Shown here: one piece after another, positions 44,243 through 53,351 of the stretch
Numbering within the stretch: position 1 is the stretch's first letter
Layout of the letters: each line of letters opens with the position of its first letter
NCBI RefSeq assembly: GCF_900112045.1
Contig: NZ_FOJW01000018.1
Span: forward strand, 1 to 59,581
Direction of reading: 5' to 3'
Origin: Lentibacillus halodurans
GTDB lineage: Bacteria > Bacillota > Bacilli > Bacillales > Amphibacillaceae
DNA: 59,581 bases
The notes under the pieces: generated by a model
What the model was told of the DNA's origin: nothing
Database searches by the model: none
What the model saw: only the letters and a program-made list of their open reading frames with translations
Position numbers and translations under genes: made by a program

Positions 44243-44695
44243 ATGAAATTAAGAGATCAGATGCCGGAACTGAGTGGAGCAACGAAATGGCTTAACAGCA
44301 AACCATTGTCCAAAAAAGAATTAACCGGAAACAAACCTGTTCTAATTCATTTCTGGTCAGTTAGCTGTGATACTTGTGAAAAAGCAATGCCAAAGGTAAA
44401 CGAATTCCGTGATGCGTACAAAGGAGAATTGCATGTGATTGCTGTGCACATGCCAAGGTCCGAAGAAGATGAGGATTTGAATGCGGTTCGGCGTGCTGCC
44501 AAAAAGCATAACATGACTCAGCCAGTTTTTGTCGATCACGAACATAGTTTAACGAATGCATTTAAAAACAGGTATGTACCGGCTTATTATTTGTTTGATG
44601 CAAATGGAAGGCTGAGACATCGGCAGTCTGGGAGTGGCGGAATGCATATTCTCCAAAAACGAGTTGACAGGGTTTTGAATGAAACAGGAAGATAA
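44243..44695 (+). CDS. Thioredoxin-like thiol-disulfide oxidoreductase (YkuV type)
   Basis: 150 residues from the ATG at 44243, which follows GGAGGTC; an in-frame ATG at 44174 gives a 23-residue extension without a ribosome site. Thioredoxin fold with active site CDTC (VSCDTCEKAMP) and cis-proline region RYVPAYYLFD. No signal peptide, so it is probably cytosolic, as for YkuV. Terminator at once downstream. Confidence 0.88.
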   Translation: MKLRDQMPELSGATKWLNSKPLSKKELTGNKPVLIHFWSVSCDTCEKAMPKVNEFRDAYKGELHVIAVHMPRSEEDEDLNAVRRAAKKHNMTQPVFVDHEHSLTNAFKNRYVPAYYLFDANGRLRHRQSGSGGMHILQKRVDRVLNETGR

Positions 44696-44707
44696 ATGGA
44701 TTGGCTG

Positions 44708-44737
44708 CTTCCGCTTTTAACAGGCGGAAGTATTTTT
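44708..44737 (+). terminator. Terminator of the ykuV-like gene
   Basis: CTTCCGC (44708-44714) pairs with GCGGAAG (44724-44730), followed by a T-rich run. Confidence 0.85.
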
Positions 44738-44940
44738 GTAACTTAAGAAAGCATTAAAGTATTATATCTCGATGACGTTTAACAGGCTCACTCGCCGATT
44801 TTGGTCAAATTAACTTCTTAATAAAAAGGCTCGAATTTATTAATTTAAAAAATTTAAAAAAAGTTAGTAAAAGGTATGGCATTTTATTTCGGAACCCGTT
44901 ATATTAGATATTATGAAAAGTCATCGGGGAGGGAAGGCAG

Positions 44941-46689
44941 TTGAATACTTTTAAAAAATTAAAACAATTTTATTGGCCATATAAAAAGTATCTCTTGATA
45001 TCATTATTTTTCCTGTTGTTTGTTGTAGCCATTACAGTTGTTTATCCAATTGTTCTGCAGTTAACGATTGATGAAGTTGTGCTGGAGGAAAGGTATTCAT
45101 TGATCCCGTATATAGCGGCTGGATTCTTTCTCATTATGCTTTTGAAAGGTATTTCTACATTTTTCCATCAATATATGGGGGATGTCTTTGGGGTAACCGC
45201 TGTATACAAGCTTCGGGAAGCATTGTACGAAAAACTTCAGGTGTTATCGTTTAAATACTACGATAATGCCAGAACCGGAGATCTTATGTCACGAAAGACA
45301 ACGGATGTGGAAGGTTTTCGTAATTTCCTATCATTTGGTATTTCTGATTTTATCGAGATTACCATGCTCATCTTGTTCAGTTTAGGGGTCATGTTTTACT
45401 ATTCCGTACCGCTTGCACTGATTACGATGGCTGCTATGCCATTTTTGGCTGTGGTTGTGTTTAAATTTGACAAACGGGTCCATCCGGCATTTAGAGGGAT
45501 CCGTAAATCATTCGGCAGGCTGAACACCCGTGTACAGGAGAATATCAGTGGGATGAATACAGTGAAATCATTATCTAAAGAGGACTTTGAAGTCGGAAGG
45601 TTTTCTGACAGTAACGATAATTATCGACAAAATTATTTGTACACATCCAGCATTTGGGCAAAGTATTTTCCGGTGATGGAATTCATCGGGAATATATGTG
45701 TCGTTCTTTTACTGGCATATGGCGGTTTTCTGGTCATTAACAATGAACTGAGCCTGGGGGCACTGGTAGCATTCTTTCAGCTTGTCTGGTATATTATGGG
45801 GCCATTGATGAGCCTTGGATTTGTCATTAATATGTTTTCACAGGCGAAGGCATCTGGTGAACGGCTGCTGGAAATTCTGGAAGCAACAGAAGATATCACA
45901 GAAAAAGATGGAGCGATCGATGAACCGATTGCTGGTCATGTCACATTCAAGGATGTCACGTTGACGTATACAAAAGACGATGACAAAGCACTTAAAAATA
46001 TTTCATTTGATGCACCTGCTGGAAAAGTAATCGGTCTGAGCGGCTCGACAGGATCGGGAAAAACGAGCATTACACAACTGATTCCCCGTTTTTATGAGCC
46101 TGAGAAGGGTGAGGTACTGGTGGATGGAAGGCCTGTTGATGCGTATCAGCTAAAAACATTACGCAGTCATATCGGGTTTGTATTACAGGAATCGTTTTTG
46201 TTTTCGACAACGATCAGGGAAAATATCCGCTATGGTAATCCGGAGATACCGGAAGAAAAAATTATCGACGCTGCAAAACGGGCGCAGGCGCATGATTTTA
46301 TCATGGAAATGCCAAAGGGTTACGATACGATGCTGGGCGAACGCGGGATGGGTCTGTCAGGCGGACAGAAACAGCGCATCGCCATTGCCCGGGCAATTTG
46401 CATCAATCCGAGTATTTTAGTGCTTGATGATGCAACATCGGCCGTTGATATGGAAACAGAATTCCAGATTCAAAAAGCTTTAAAAGAGGTTATGAAAGGG
46501 CGAACCACCTTTATTATTGCGCATCGTATCTCATCGTTAAAACATGCTGATGAAATCCTTGTGCTCGAGGACGGGGAGATCGTTGAACAGGGCAGACATG
46601 AAGAACTGGTCCATAATAAAGGTCAGTATGAACGGATCTACAATATTCAGTACCAAGACCGGGAACAGATTATGAATACAGCAACTTAA
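44941..46689 (+). CDS. Heterodimeric ABC exporter subunit, BmrC/YheI type
   Basis: 582 residues: six membrane helices (about 15-300) and one ATPase domain with Walker A SGSTGSGKTS, signature LSGGQKQRIAIA and Walker B LVLDDATSA. The residue after the Walker B aspartate is Asp rather than the catalytic Glu, the mark of the degenerate half in heterodimeric exporters. TTG start after GGGGAGGG. The partner gene follows 13 bp after the stop. Members export drugs and other amphiphiles; natural substrate unknown. Confidence 0.9.
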   Translation: MNTFKKLKQFYWPYKKYLLISLFFLLFVVAITVVYPIVLQLTIDEVVLEERYSLIPYIAAGFFLIMLLKGISTFFHQYMGDVFGVTAVYKLREALYEKLQVLSFKYYDNARTGDLMSRKTTDVEGFRNFLSFGISDFIEITMLILFSLGVMFYYSVPLALITMAAMPFLAVVVFKFDKRVHPAFRGIRKSFGRLNTRVQENISGMNTVKSLSKEDFEVGRFSDSNDNYRQNYLYTSSIWAKYFPVMEFIGNICVVLLLAYGGFLVINNELSLGALVAFFQLVWYIMGPLMSLGFVINMFSQAKASGERLLEILEATEDITEKDGAIDEPIAGHVTFKDVTLTYTKDDDKALKNISFDAPAGKVIGLSGSTGSGKTSITQLIPRFYEPEKGEVLVDGRPVDAYQLKTLRSHIGFVLQESFLFSTTIRENIRYGNPEIPEEKIIDAAKRAQAHDFIMEMPKGYDTMLGERGMGLSGGQKQRIAIARAICINPSILVLDDATSAVDMETEFQIQKALKEVMKGRTTFIIAHRISSLKHADEILVLEDGEIVEQGRHEELVHNKGQYERIYNIQYQDREQIMNTAT

Positions 46690-46702
46690 AGAGGAGGTGA
46701 GA

Positions 46703-48547
46703 ATGTTGGCAAAATCAAAAGAAACACAGAATGAAAATCGTCATTTAAACCGGTTTTATTACACAGTCGATCATGCTGTGGAAAAGCCATTTAACTGGAA
46801 GCAAATGTGGCGTTTGCTGACGTATATAAAGCCATATACCAAAACCTATTTACCAGGTGCTGTAATCGCAATGTTCATCTCAACTGCCGTCCGTTTGATT
46901 GTCCCAATTCTGATTGGGAAGGTCGCATTTGATATCGTCATCGCCAATGAAGATACGACGATGCTTACTTATCTTGTAGTGGGCATTGCGATATTATACC
47001 TGCTGAGCTATGTTGGAAATGCTTTTCGGATTAAGTGGGTGAACATACTGGGACAAAATGTGATTTATGACTTGCGGCAACATTTATTTTCACATATACA
47101 GCGGCTGTCACACCGTTTTTTTGATACACGTTCGGGGGGATCGATTATTGTTCGGATTATGAATGATACCAACTCCCTGCAGGAACTGTTTACGAACGGA
47201 ATTATCAATCTGCTGATGGATGTTGTGATGCTCACCGGCATTATTGTTATATTATTGGTGCTTAGTCCGAAGCTGGCTCTGGCCATTATGGTTATTCTGC
47301 CGATCATGTTTTATATTTCAACTAAACTTAGGCGGAATATCCGGCGTTCATGGCAGGATGTACGAATTCAGCAGTCACGTTTGAATTCCCATCTAAATGA
47401 GAGCCTTCAGGGAATCCGTATAACCCAGTCATTTTCCCAGGAAAAAGCGAATGAAGAATATTTTGATGGGGTCAATACCGATAATTTTAAAAGCTGGCGC
47501 ACGGCCACTAAAAAGAGTGCTATGTTCGGCCCGTTTGTTGAAATGAGTAATGCAATTGGTACGATCATTCTTATCTCCTTTGGTGCCTATCTCATTTTGC
47601 TAGGTGAGGGCAATGGTGGTATTGCCATTGGAACATTTGTATCATTTGGTTTTTATATCGGTATGTTCTGGGAGCCGATTTCCAGGCTTGGACAGATGTA
47701 TAACCAGCTGCTGATGGCTATGTCTGCATCCGAGCGTATCTTTGAATTTCTTGATGAACAGCCGAATGTGGTTGATAAAACAGATGGTGTTGATTTGACT
47801 GACATGAATGGCCGTATTGAATTTGACCATGTCCAATTTTCGTATGATGAAGAACGGATTGCACTGCATGAAATATCATTGGATATTAAAGCGGGCGAAT
47901 CGATTGCACTTGTAGGTCATACCGGGAGCGGCAAGTCAACGATTGCCAATTTGATCAGCCGTTTCTATGATCCGACAAAAGGTTCGGTTAAAATTGACGG
48001 GCGTAATTTGCGTGATGTTAGATTGAGCAGTCTGCGCCGTCAGATCAGTGTCGTCTTGCAGGACACCTTCATTTTCTCCGGCACGATAATGGAAAACATC
48101 CGGTTTGGGCGCCCGGATGCAACGGATGAGGAAGTCATTGAGGCGTCAAAAGTGGTCGGAGCCGATGATTTTATTCAAAGACTGGCAAACGGATATGAAA
48201 CAGAAGTGGAAGAGCGTGGCAATATCCTGTCGGCAGGTGAGCGGCAATTATTATCATTTGCGAGGGCACTGCTGGCCGATCCGAAAATTTTGATTCTTGA
48301 TGAAGCAACGGCAAGCATAGATACCGAGACAGAAGTAAAGATTCAGGCAGCATTACAAAGGCTGCTGAAAGGCAGAACGGCTATTATTATTGCTCACCGG
48401 CTATCGACCATCAGAGAGTCGGATAATATCTTTGTACTGGAAAATGGCAAGATCCTGGAGAACGGCAGCCATGATGAACTGATGCAACGGCATGGTGAAT
48501 ACTTCGATCTTGTCAAATCCCAGTTTGAAATGCTCGATGCGATGTAG
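46703..48547 (+). CDS. Heterodimeric ABC exporter subunit, BmrD/YheH type
   Basis: 614 residues: a ~45-residue cytosolic N-terminal extension, six membrane helices and an ATPase domain with Walker A GHTGSGKST, a noncanonical signature LSAGERQLLSFA, and Walker B LILDEATAS with the catalytic Glu. Paired with the preceding subunit, this gives one competent and one degenerate ATP site, as in BmrCD. ATG at 46703 after GAGGAGG; a GTG at 46697 is a weaker option. Confidence 0.9.
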   Translation: MLAKSKETQNENRHLNRFYYTVDHAVEKPFNWKQMWRLLTYIKPYTKTYLPGAVIAMFISTAVRLIVPILIGKVAFDIVIANEDTTMLTYLVVGIAILYLLSYVGNAFRIKWVNILGQNVIYDLRQHLFSHIQRLSHRFFDTRSGGSIIVRIMNDTNSLQELFTNGIINLLMDVVMLTGIIVILLVLSPKLALAIMVILPIMFYISTKLRRNIRRSWQDVRIQQSRLNSHLNESLQGIRITQSFSQEKANEEYFDGVNTDNFKSWRTATKKSAMFGPFVEMSNAIGTIILISFGAYLILLGEGNGGIAIGTFVSFGFYIGMFWEPISRLGQMYNQLLMAMSASERIFEFLDEQPNVVDKTDGVDLTDMNGRIEFDHVQFSYDEERIALHEISLDIKAGESIALVGHTGSGKSTIANLISRFYDPTKGSVKIDGRNLRDVRLSSLRRQISVVLQDTFIFSGTIMENIRFGRPDATDEEVIEASKVVGADDFIQRLANGYETEVEERGNILSAGERQLLSFARALLADPKILILDEATASIDTETEVKIQAALQRLLKGRTAIIIAHRLSTIRESDNIFVLENGKILENGSHDELMQRHGEYFDLVKSQFEMLDAM

Positions 48548-48582
48548 GAAGTGGCTCACATAATAAGGTGGAGGATACCGTG

Positions 48583-48772
48583 ATGTTTAAAACTGTTTCA
48601 ATATAACTGGCAAGTTCAGGATGATTGTTTTAAATGGTGTGAGGGTGTTTCTGAAGAAGAATTATTAAAGAAACGTGTGGGAGGAGTTGGCAGTATCCTA
48701 TACACTCTGTTGCACATTGTGCATGTTGAATACAGCTGGATTTTAGATCTAAAAGGCGAACCGGAGCCTGAA
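48583..48772 (+). pseudogene. DinB-family protein, N-terminal remnant
   Basis: The ATG at 48583 follows AAGGTGGAGG but the frame breaks after seven codons; in the next frame it reads YNWQVQDDCFKWCEGVSEEE, LLKKRVGGVGSILYTLLHIV and HVEYSWILDLKGEPEPE, the first helices and metal histidine of a DinB-like (DUF664) protein. Homology stops at about 48772, where it abuts a truncated gene on the other strand. The remaining two thirds are missing. Confidence 0.75.
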
Positions 48773-49204
48773 TGCATCTTTTCCTCTGATGTTTAGATAG
48801 GTATCCTGCTGACCAGCAAAAGAGGCATGTGGTAAATCTTCAGTTGTTGCACTGGAACGTACTGCATAAGCGTGGTTTTCGCCAAACCGGGAGAGTGTGT
48901 GAGTAATTGCTTTCACAACATCGGAAGGAATTTCTGCTTTCAAAATGATTTTCCGAATCTCCCTGCTGATTCCACCAATCTTTTCTCGATCCCCTGCTTT
49001 TAGCAGGGTCAGCTCTTTTAGCAATGTGTGGAAGGCATCCTTATTTTCGAGAGATTTTCTAAAAGCTTCTGTGGTAATACAAAATCCTTCTGGAACCTGT
49101 ATTCCATGAATCTTCGACAGTTCCCTTAAATTAACCCCTTTCCCACCAAACACCATTTGCCGCGTTTGATCAATCTCACGAAACTTTAAAACATATTGTT
49201 TCAT
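48773..49204 (-). pseudogene. PEP synthase / rifampin phosphotransferase-like gene, 5' remnant
   Basis: About 144 codons of a family normally near 870: MKQYVLKFREIDQTRQMVFG, the N-terminal ATP-grasp start with GGKGVNLRELSKI, YAVRSSATTEDLPHASFAGQ and QDTYLNIRGKDA. It then runs into foreign sequence and a chance stop at 48749. ATG at 49204 after GGGAGGGAAAG. The central and phosphohistidine domains are gone, so it cannot be active. Confidence 0.88.
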
Positions 49205-49314
49205 TACTTTCCCTCCCATTTAATAGCTGGTGACTACGTCAAAGAAGCAACATCACTTGATTTATACTAACAATTTAAAAAAGTAAAAAAAGACTAAAAA
49301 TGGTTAAGTAATAA

Positions 49315-49378
49315 TGGTATAATTAAACTAGGAGAAGAGGCAGTTGTCGATTATTTTATCGTAACTGCCCTCTTTTTT
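49315..49378 (+). ncRNA. Candidate very short terminated transcript
   Basis: TGGTATAAT (49315-49323) is an extended -10. About seven bases later begins a stem AAGAGGCAGTT...AACTGCCCTCTT (49336-49345 / 49363-49373) followed by TTTTTT. The RNA would be about 50 bases, nearly all hairpin. No -35 hexamer is evident. Confidence 0.3.
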
Positions 49379-49564
49379 AAGATGATGATACATGGGTATT
49401 AAGATGCTGGATAAAGAAGCCATTTTGAAATCGATTCAGATTTTAGTAAGTATAGCTTTGTGAAAATATTATCTAAAAAGGAAAAGTTTTAATAGATATC
49501 TGCTATCAATATAGTTCAGGACAGCGGACAATTGAGATGGCAAAAACGATCCCTTGTCCGAAAG

Positions 49565-49634
49565 TGATTCATTCCCCACTTATTTTGGGCTGTTGCTTTC
49601 CCAAAATTGAAGTGGGGGTCTTCTCGCCAGTGAA
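49565..49634 (+). repeat. Hairpin related to the core of repeat copy B
   Basis: CCCCACTTATTTTGGG (49574-49589) pairs with CCCAAAATTGAAGTGGGG (49600-49617), with outer TTCATT/TGAATGA pairing. The CCCCACTT ... GAAGTGGG core is also the inner arm of copy B at 40838-40880, but the outer flanks differ. Confidence 0.5.
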
Positions 49635-49731
49635 TGATAAAATCGGTTAACGGTTTTAAACATAAAAGGGAGAATGTTCATTGGAGACGGAAATAAGTTA
49701 ATCATGATTTTTATATTGATATATTACATCC

Positions 49732-49763
49732 AAAAACGCCCAGAATTTAATCTGAGCGCTTTT
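49732..49763 (-). terminator. Terminator downstream of the cyd operon
   Basis: AAAACGCCCAGA (49733-49744) and TCTGAGCGCTTTT (49751-49763) pair with one or two mismatches; T tracts on both strands, so it may be bidirectional. Confidence 0.6.
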
Positions 49764-49863
49764 GTTTGCTAGTAATTCCTAGTTATTCAATCAGTAGGAT
49801 ATGAATTTAGATACCAGCAATTTTCCTTCTAAAATTGATCCCATTATATAAACAGGGAGTTTT

Positions 49864-51582
49864 CTACAGCAGATCTTTTTCAATCTGTTTCATTTCATAC
49901 AAATACCCTTGTTGCTGCATCAATTCGGCAAATGTACCAGATTCAATAATCTTACCGTGATCCATGACAATAATTTGATCCATTTTCTCCAGATTTCTCA
50001 AGCGATGACTGATGAGCACGAGGGTATCATGTTCAGCCTGGTCAAAAAGGTGTCGGTAAATGGTCTCTTCGGCCAGGGCGTCGACAGATGATGTCGGTTC
50101 ATCCAACAGCCATATATGTGCATTCTTTAGCATCGTCCGTGCTATGGCCAGTCGCTGTTTTTCCCCGCCGGAAAGGTTTTCGCCTTTTTCATACACCGCA
50201 TCACCCAATGAAAGATAATCAAGCTCTACTTTGGCCAGTGCAGCCTCCATTTCCGGATCGGTTAATGTCTCATCCGCAATCAACAAATTGCTCCTGACAG
50301 TCCCAAAGAAGAAATGGTTTTCCTGCAGAACGACATTCAAATTTGCCCAAATGGATTCCTGCTCGATTTGATTGATTGACAGTCCATCCAGTTGAATATC
50401 ACCCTGATCGGTATGATTCATTTTCAACAGCAGCTGAAAAAGTGTCGATTTCCCGGAACCGCTTGGCCCGACAAGTGCTGTCTTTGAACCTGCAGGCAGT
50501 TTCAGGTCAATGTTTCTCAGCGTCTGACGGGGTTCATCCGGGAATGAAAACGAAACATTTTCCATATAAATCGGGAAGGCATGATCCGACTGCGATAACG
50601 CTTTGTCGCCATTGATTATCCCATCTTCATTTTCGTGCTCCACGACTGCCGATAGACGGTTAGCGGCCCGTTTACTGTCCTGATAGTGGATTGGAAAGAC
50701 AGCCATCGGTCCAGCATCCTCAAAAACTGTCAGGGAAATCATGACAAGCATTGCGAGCAGTATTCCTTCCAGCTGACCATCGAAGACGAGGTAAGCCCCT
50801 AATGCCAGCACACACCAGGAAACAATCAGCGACATGAATGCGTTAACCGACTGACTCGTTAGCTTATTAATATTTTCTTGTTCCTGATCGTTGATATAGG
50901 CATCAGATGATTGAATGAGATGTTGTTCTTTTTCATCCAGCTTCTGATATATTTTCAGATCACGGAAACCATTTAGGAATTCGGCAGCCTCTGTTGATAA
51001 TTCGCCTCTTTGCTCCCGGACACGACGATCGATCTTTACTTGTTTTCGTGCAAATAACGCCGGCACAACAAACACCGTCAGCAAAAGCCCCACTAACAGA
51101 ACAATGGCCACATAAATGGAAAAGAACGCGGTAAACAGGATGGTACTTATAAAGACCAGCAGTAGAACGATTGGCGGATAAAAGACTCTCAAAAAGAAAT
51201 GCTGCAGTGTTTCAACATCACCAACAACCCGAGATAATAGGTCGCCACTTCTATATTTGTGAAAAATACCCGGGGCTAATGGTTCCAGTTTATTAAAAAA
51301 CGCAACACGCAAATTGCTTAAAATCGTAAATGTCGCCCGGTGCGAAAAATAGCGTTCGGCATAACGGGCAATGGCTTTAGTGATCCCGAGTAATTTGACA
51401 GATGATGTCAGAATGATTAGTGTATAAAAAGGCGGCGTCAAGGCAGCTTTGGATATGAGATAGCCACTTGCTGCAAAAAGACCTACAGCTGTTATACCAG
51501 CAATAAAGCCAAAGATGATCGAATAAAAAATATCCCGTTTTTCCAGTATCATTAATTTGATAATCATGGCTAAATCTTTCAT
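49864..51582 (-). CDS. cydC: Cytochrome bd assembly ABC exporter, CydC-type subunit
   Basis: 572 residues: six helices and an ATPase domain with GPSGSGKST, LSGGEKQRLAIA and LLDEPTSSVD. DLLSRVVGDVETLQHFFLRV is typical of the CydC-type half. With CydD it forms the heterodimeric exporter of glutathione/cysteine or haem-linked reductant needed for cytochrome bd assembly. Its ATG overlaps the cydD stop by 4 bases. In B. subtilis the fourth gene of this operon is named cydD, so names may swap. Confidence 0.9.
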   Translation of the reverse strand: MKDLAMIIKLMILEKRDIFYSIIFGFIAGITAVGLFAASGYLISKAALTPPFYTLIILTSSVKLLGITKAIARYAERYFSHRATFTILSNLRVAFFNKLEPLAPGIFHKYRSGDLLSRVVGDVETLQHFFLRVFYPPIVLLLVFISTILFTAFFSIYVAIVLLVGLLLTVFVVPALFARKQVKIDRRVREQRGELSTEAAEFLNGFRDLKIYQKLDEKEQHLIQSSDAYINDQEQENINKLTSQSVNAFMSLIVSWCVLALGAYLVFDGQLEGILLAMLVMISLTVFEDAGPMAVFPIHYQDSKRAANRLSAVVEHENEDGIINGDKALSQSDHAFPIYMENVSFSFPDEPRQTLRNIDLKLPAGSKTALVGPSGSGKSTLFQLLLKMNHTDQGDIQLDGLSINQIEQESIWANLNVVLQENHFFFGTVRSNLLIADETLTDPEMEAALAKVELDYLSLGDAVYEKGENLSGGEKQRLAIARTMLKNAHIWLLDEPTSSVDALAEETIYRHLFDQAEHDTLVLISHRLRNLEKMDQIIVMDHGKIIESGTFAELMQQQGYLYEMKQIEKDLL

Positions 51583-53312
51583 TCATTCTTCACTCCTTGC
51601 TGAAGTGATACCATGTTCCGATATTCTGGAACTGTTTCAACCAGTTCATCATGTGTCCCTTCAGCCAGCAGGTTCCCATTTTCCAGAAATAGGATGTTAT
51701 CAGCATGCTTGATCGTATGAAGCCGATGGGCGACAGTAATCACCGTAGCATCCCGGGACAATTGTTGGATCGATTGCTGCAAAATGCGTTCTGTATAAAG
51801 GTCGAGGCCGGTTGTCGGCTCATCAAACAGAATAATAGATGGTTTTTTTAAAAACGCTCTGGCCAATGCAAGGCGCTGCATTTCCCCGCCGGAAAGTCCG
51901 CGTCCAGCCTCACCGACACGTGTATCGTAACCATCTTCCAGTGTTTGAATCAGATCGGCTATCCCCGCCTGTTCAGCTGCGTGTTCAATCTCTTCCCGGC
52001 TGGCATCAGAATTTCCGCCAATTGCGATATTTTCTTCAATCGTTCCTGAAAAAAGGTAGGGATGCTGCGAGATATAACTTAGCTGGTCAAACCAATCTTT
52101 TTCACGGTATTGCATTAACGGCTTCTCATGAACGAAAATCTGTCCATCGGCAGCAGGAAGAAGACCGGCGATCAGATGCAGCAAGGTCGTTTTTCCGGAA
52201 CCGCTTCTGCCGGCAATTGCAATTTGACCGTAAGATGGTATGACTGTTGCGATATTTTTCAAGGAAAATTGACCTTCACCATAAGCGAAACTGACATGCT
52301 GCAGACGAATCACTGCCGGCATTAATTCTGCGGGCAAATTCTTTTTCCCCCATTGAACGGGCTGTTCGGTATCGGTTAATGCATCCGTCACTTTTTTTGC
52401 TGCGCCCATACTGCTCCGTCCACTATGAAACGTACTGCCGAGCTGTTTTAGTGTGGTATAAAATTCGGGCGCCAGTACTAATAAAAAGAACGCCGTGAAA
52501 AAGGAAATACGCTCGTAAATGATAAGCTGAATGGTCAGTTCGAGGGCGACAATGCCAATACTGAGCATCGAAATCAGCTCAAGCATAAATGAGGACGTAA
52601 ACGCGACTTTCAATATTTGCATCGTCGCATCGCGAAAACTGAGGCTGCTTTTTTCGATGGCATTTTCTTGTTCTTTTGCCTGTCCAAATAATTTAAGGGT
52701 GGTCAGTCCTTGTAACGTATCCAGAAAACGTCCGGAGAAGGCAGCCAGTTTTTCCTGCTGTTCTTCTGATTTGGTTTTCGTTTGCATGCCGATAATGATC
52801 ATAAAAATGGGTATGAATGGAGCTGTAATGACCATAATCAGCCCTGTATTGACATGCTGGCTGAATACAACACCTAAAATAATCAGCGGAATGATCGATG
52901 TCTGGATCAACTGTGGAATATATGCACTGAAATAGCTGTCCATTTCATCAACTGCATCCAGCAGTGTACTGACCTTCCCGCCGGATTGCCCCTGTGACGA
53001 ACTGCTGATGGCTGTTCCTGCAAATTTATGCAGCAGCGATTTGCGATAACTTGCTTTAACGTCTGCACCTATTTTGATCCCGATGCGGCCATTGATATAG
53101 GATGCAGTCGTTCGAATCAATAGAATAGCCAACAATCCCCAAAGCAACCATACAATTTCGGAAAATGTCAGCTGTTGTAAAAATACCCGATCGACAATTG
53201 TCACGAGGAAATATGCCTGCAAAATAATCGCCACTGCTGTTATGACAGACAGGGCAAACAGGAATGACAGTTGCCACTTATATCCGAATGTAACCTTTCT
53301 TAAGCTGTCCAT
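51579..53312 (-). CDS. cydD: Cytochrome bd assembly ABC exporter, CydD-type subunit
   Basis: 577 residues: six helices and an ATPase domain with GRSGSGKTT, LSGGEMQRLALA and LFDEPTTGLD. FLDTLQGLTTLKLFGQAKEQ is the CydD-type marker. It lies 39 bp after cydB. Both this subunit and CydC keep Walker B glutamate. Confidence 0.9.
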   Translation of the reverse strand: MDSLRKVTFGYKWQLSFLFALSVITAVAIILQAYFLVTIVDRVFLQQLTFSEIVWLLWGLLAILLIRTTASYINGRIGIKIGADVKASYRKSLLHKFAGTAISSSSQGQSGGKVSTLLDAVDEMDSYFSAYIPQLIQTSIIPLIILGVVFSQHVNTGLIMVITAPFIPIFMIIIGMQTKTKSEEQQEKLAAFSGRFLDTLQGLTTLKLFGQAKEQENAIEKSSLSFRDATMQILKVAFTSSFMLELISMLSIGIVALELTIQLIIYERISFFTAFFLLVLAPEFYTTLKQLGSTFHSGRSSMGAAKKVTDALTDTEQPVQWGKKNLPAELMPAVIRLQHVSFAYGEGQFSLKNIATVIPSYGQIAIAGRSGSGKTTLLHLIAGLLPAADGQIFVHEKPLMQYREKDWFDQLSYISQHPYLFSGTIEENIAIGGNSDASREEIEHAAEQAGIADLIQTLEDGYDTRVGEAGRGLSGGEMQRLALARAFLKKPSIILFDEPTTGLDLYTERILQQSIQQLSRDATVITVAHRLHTIKHADNILFLENGNLLAEGTHDELVETVPEYRNMVSLQQGVKNE

Positions 53313-53351
53313 AGCTTCTCAGTCTCCCAAAGAATGATCAATATCTATCAG

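Larger units (their letters stand above)
49205..49863. other. 660-bp gap with hairpins but no supportable gene
   Basis: It holds a short promoter-hairpin unit (49315-49378), a hairpin of the CCCCACTT/AAGTGGGG type (49574-49617) and a terminator (49732-49763). A 23-codon frame near 49391 (MGIKMLDKEAILKSI...) has no ribosome site and is left out. Confidence 0.5.
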
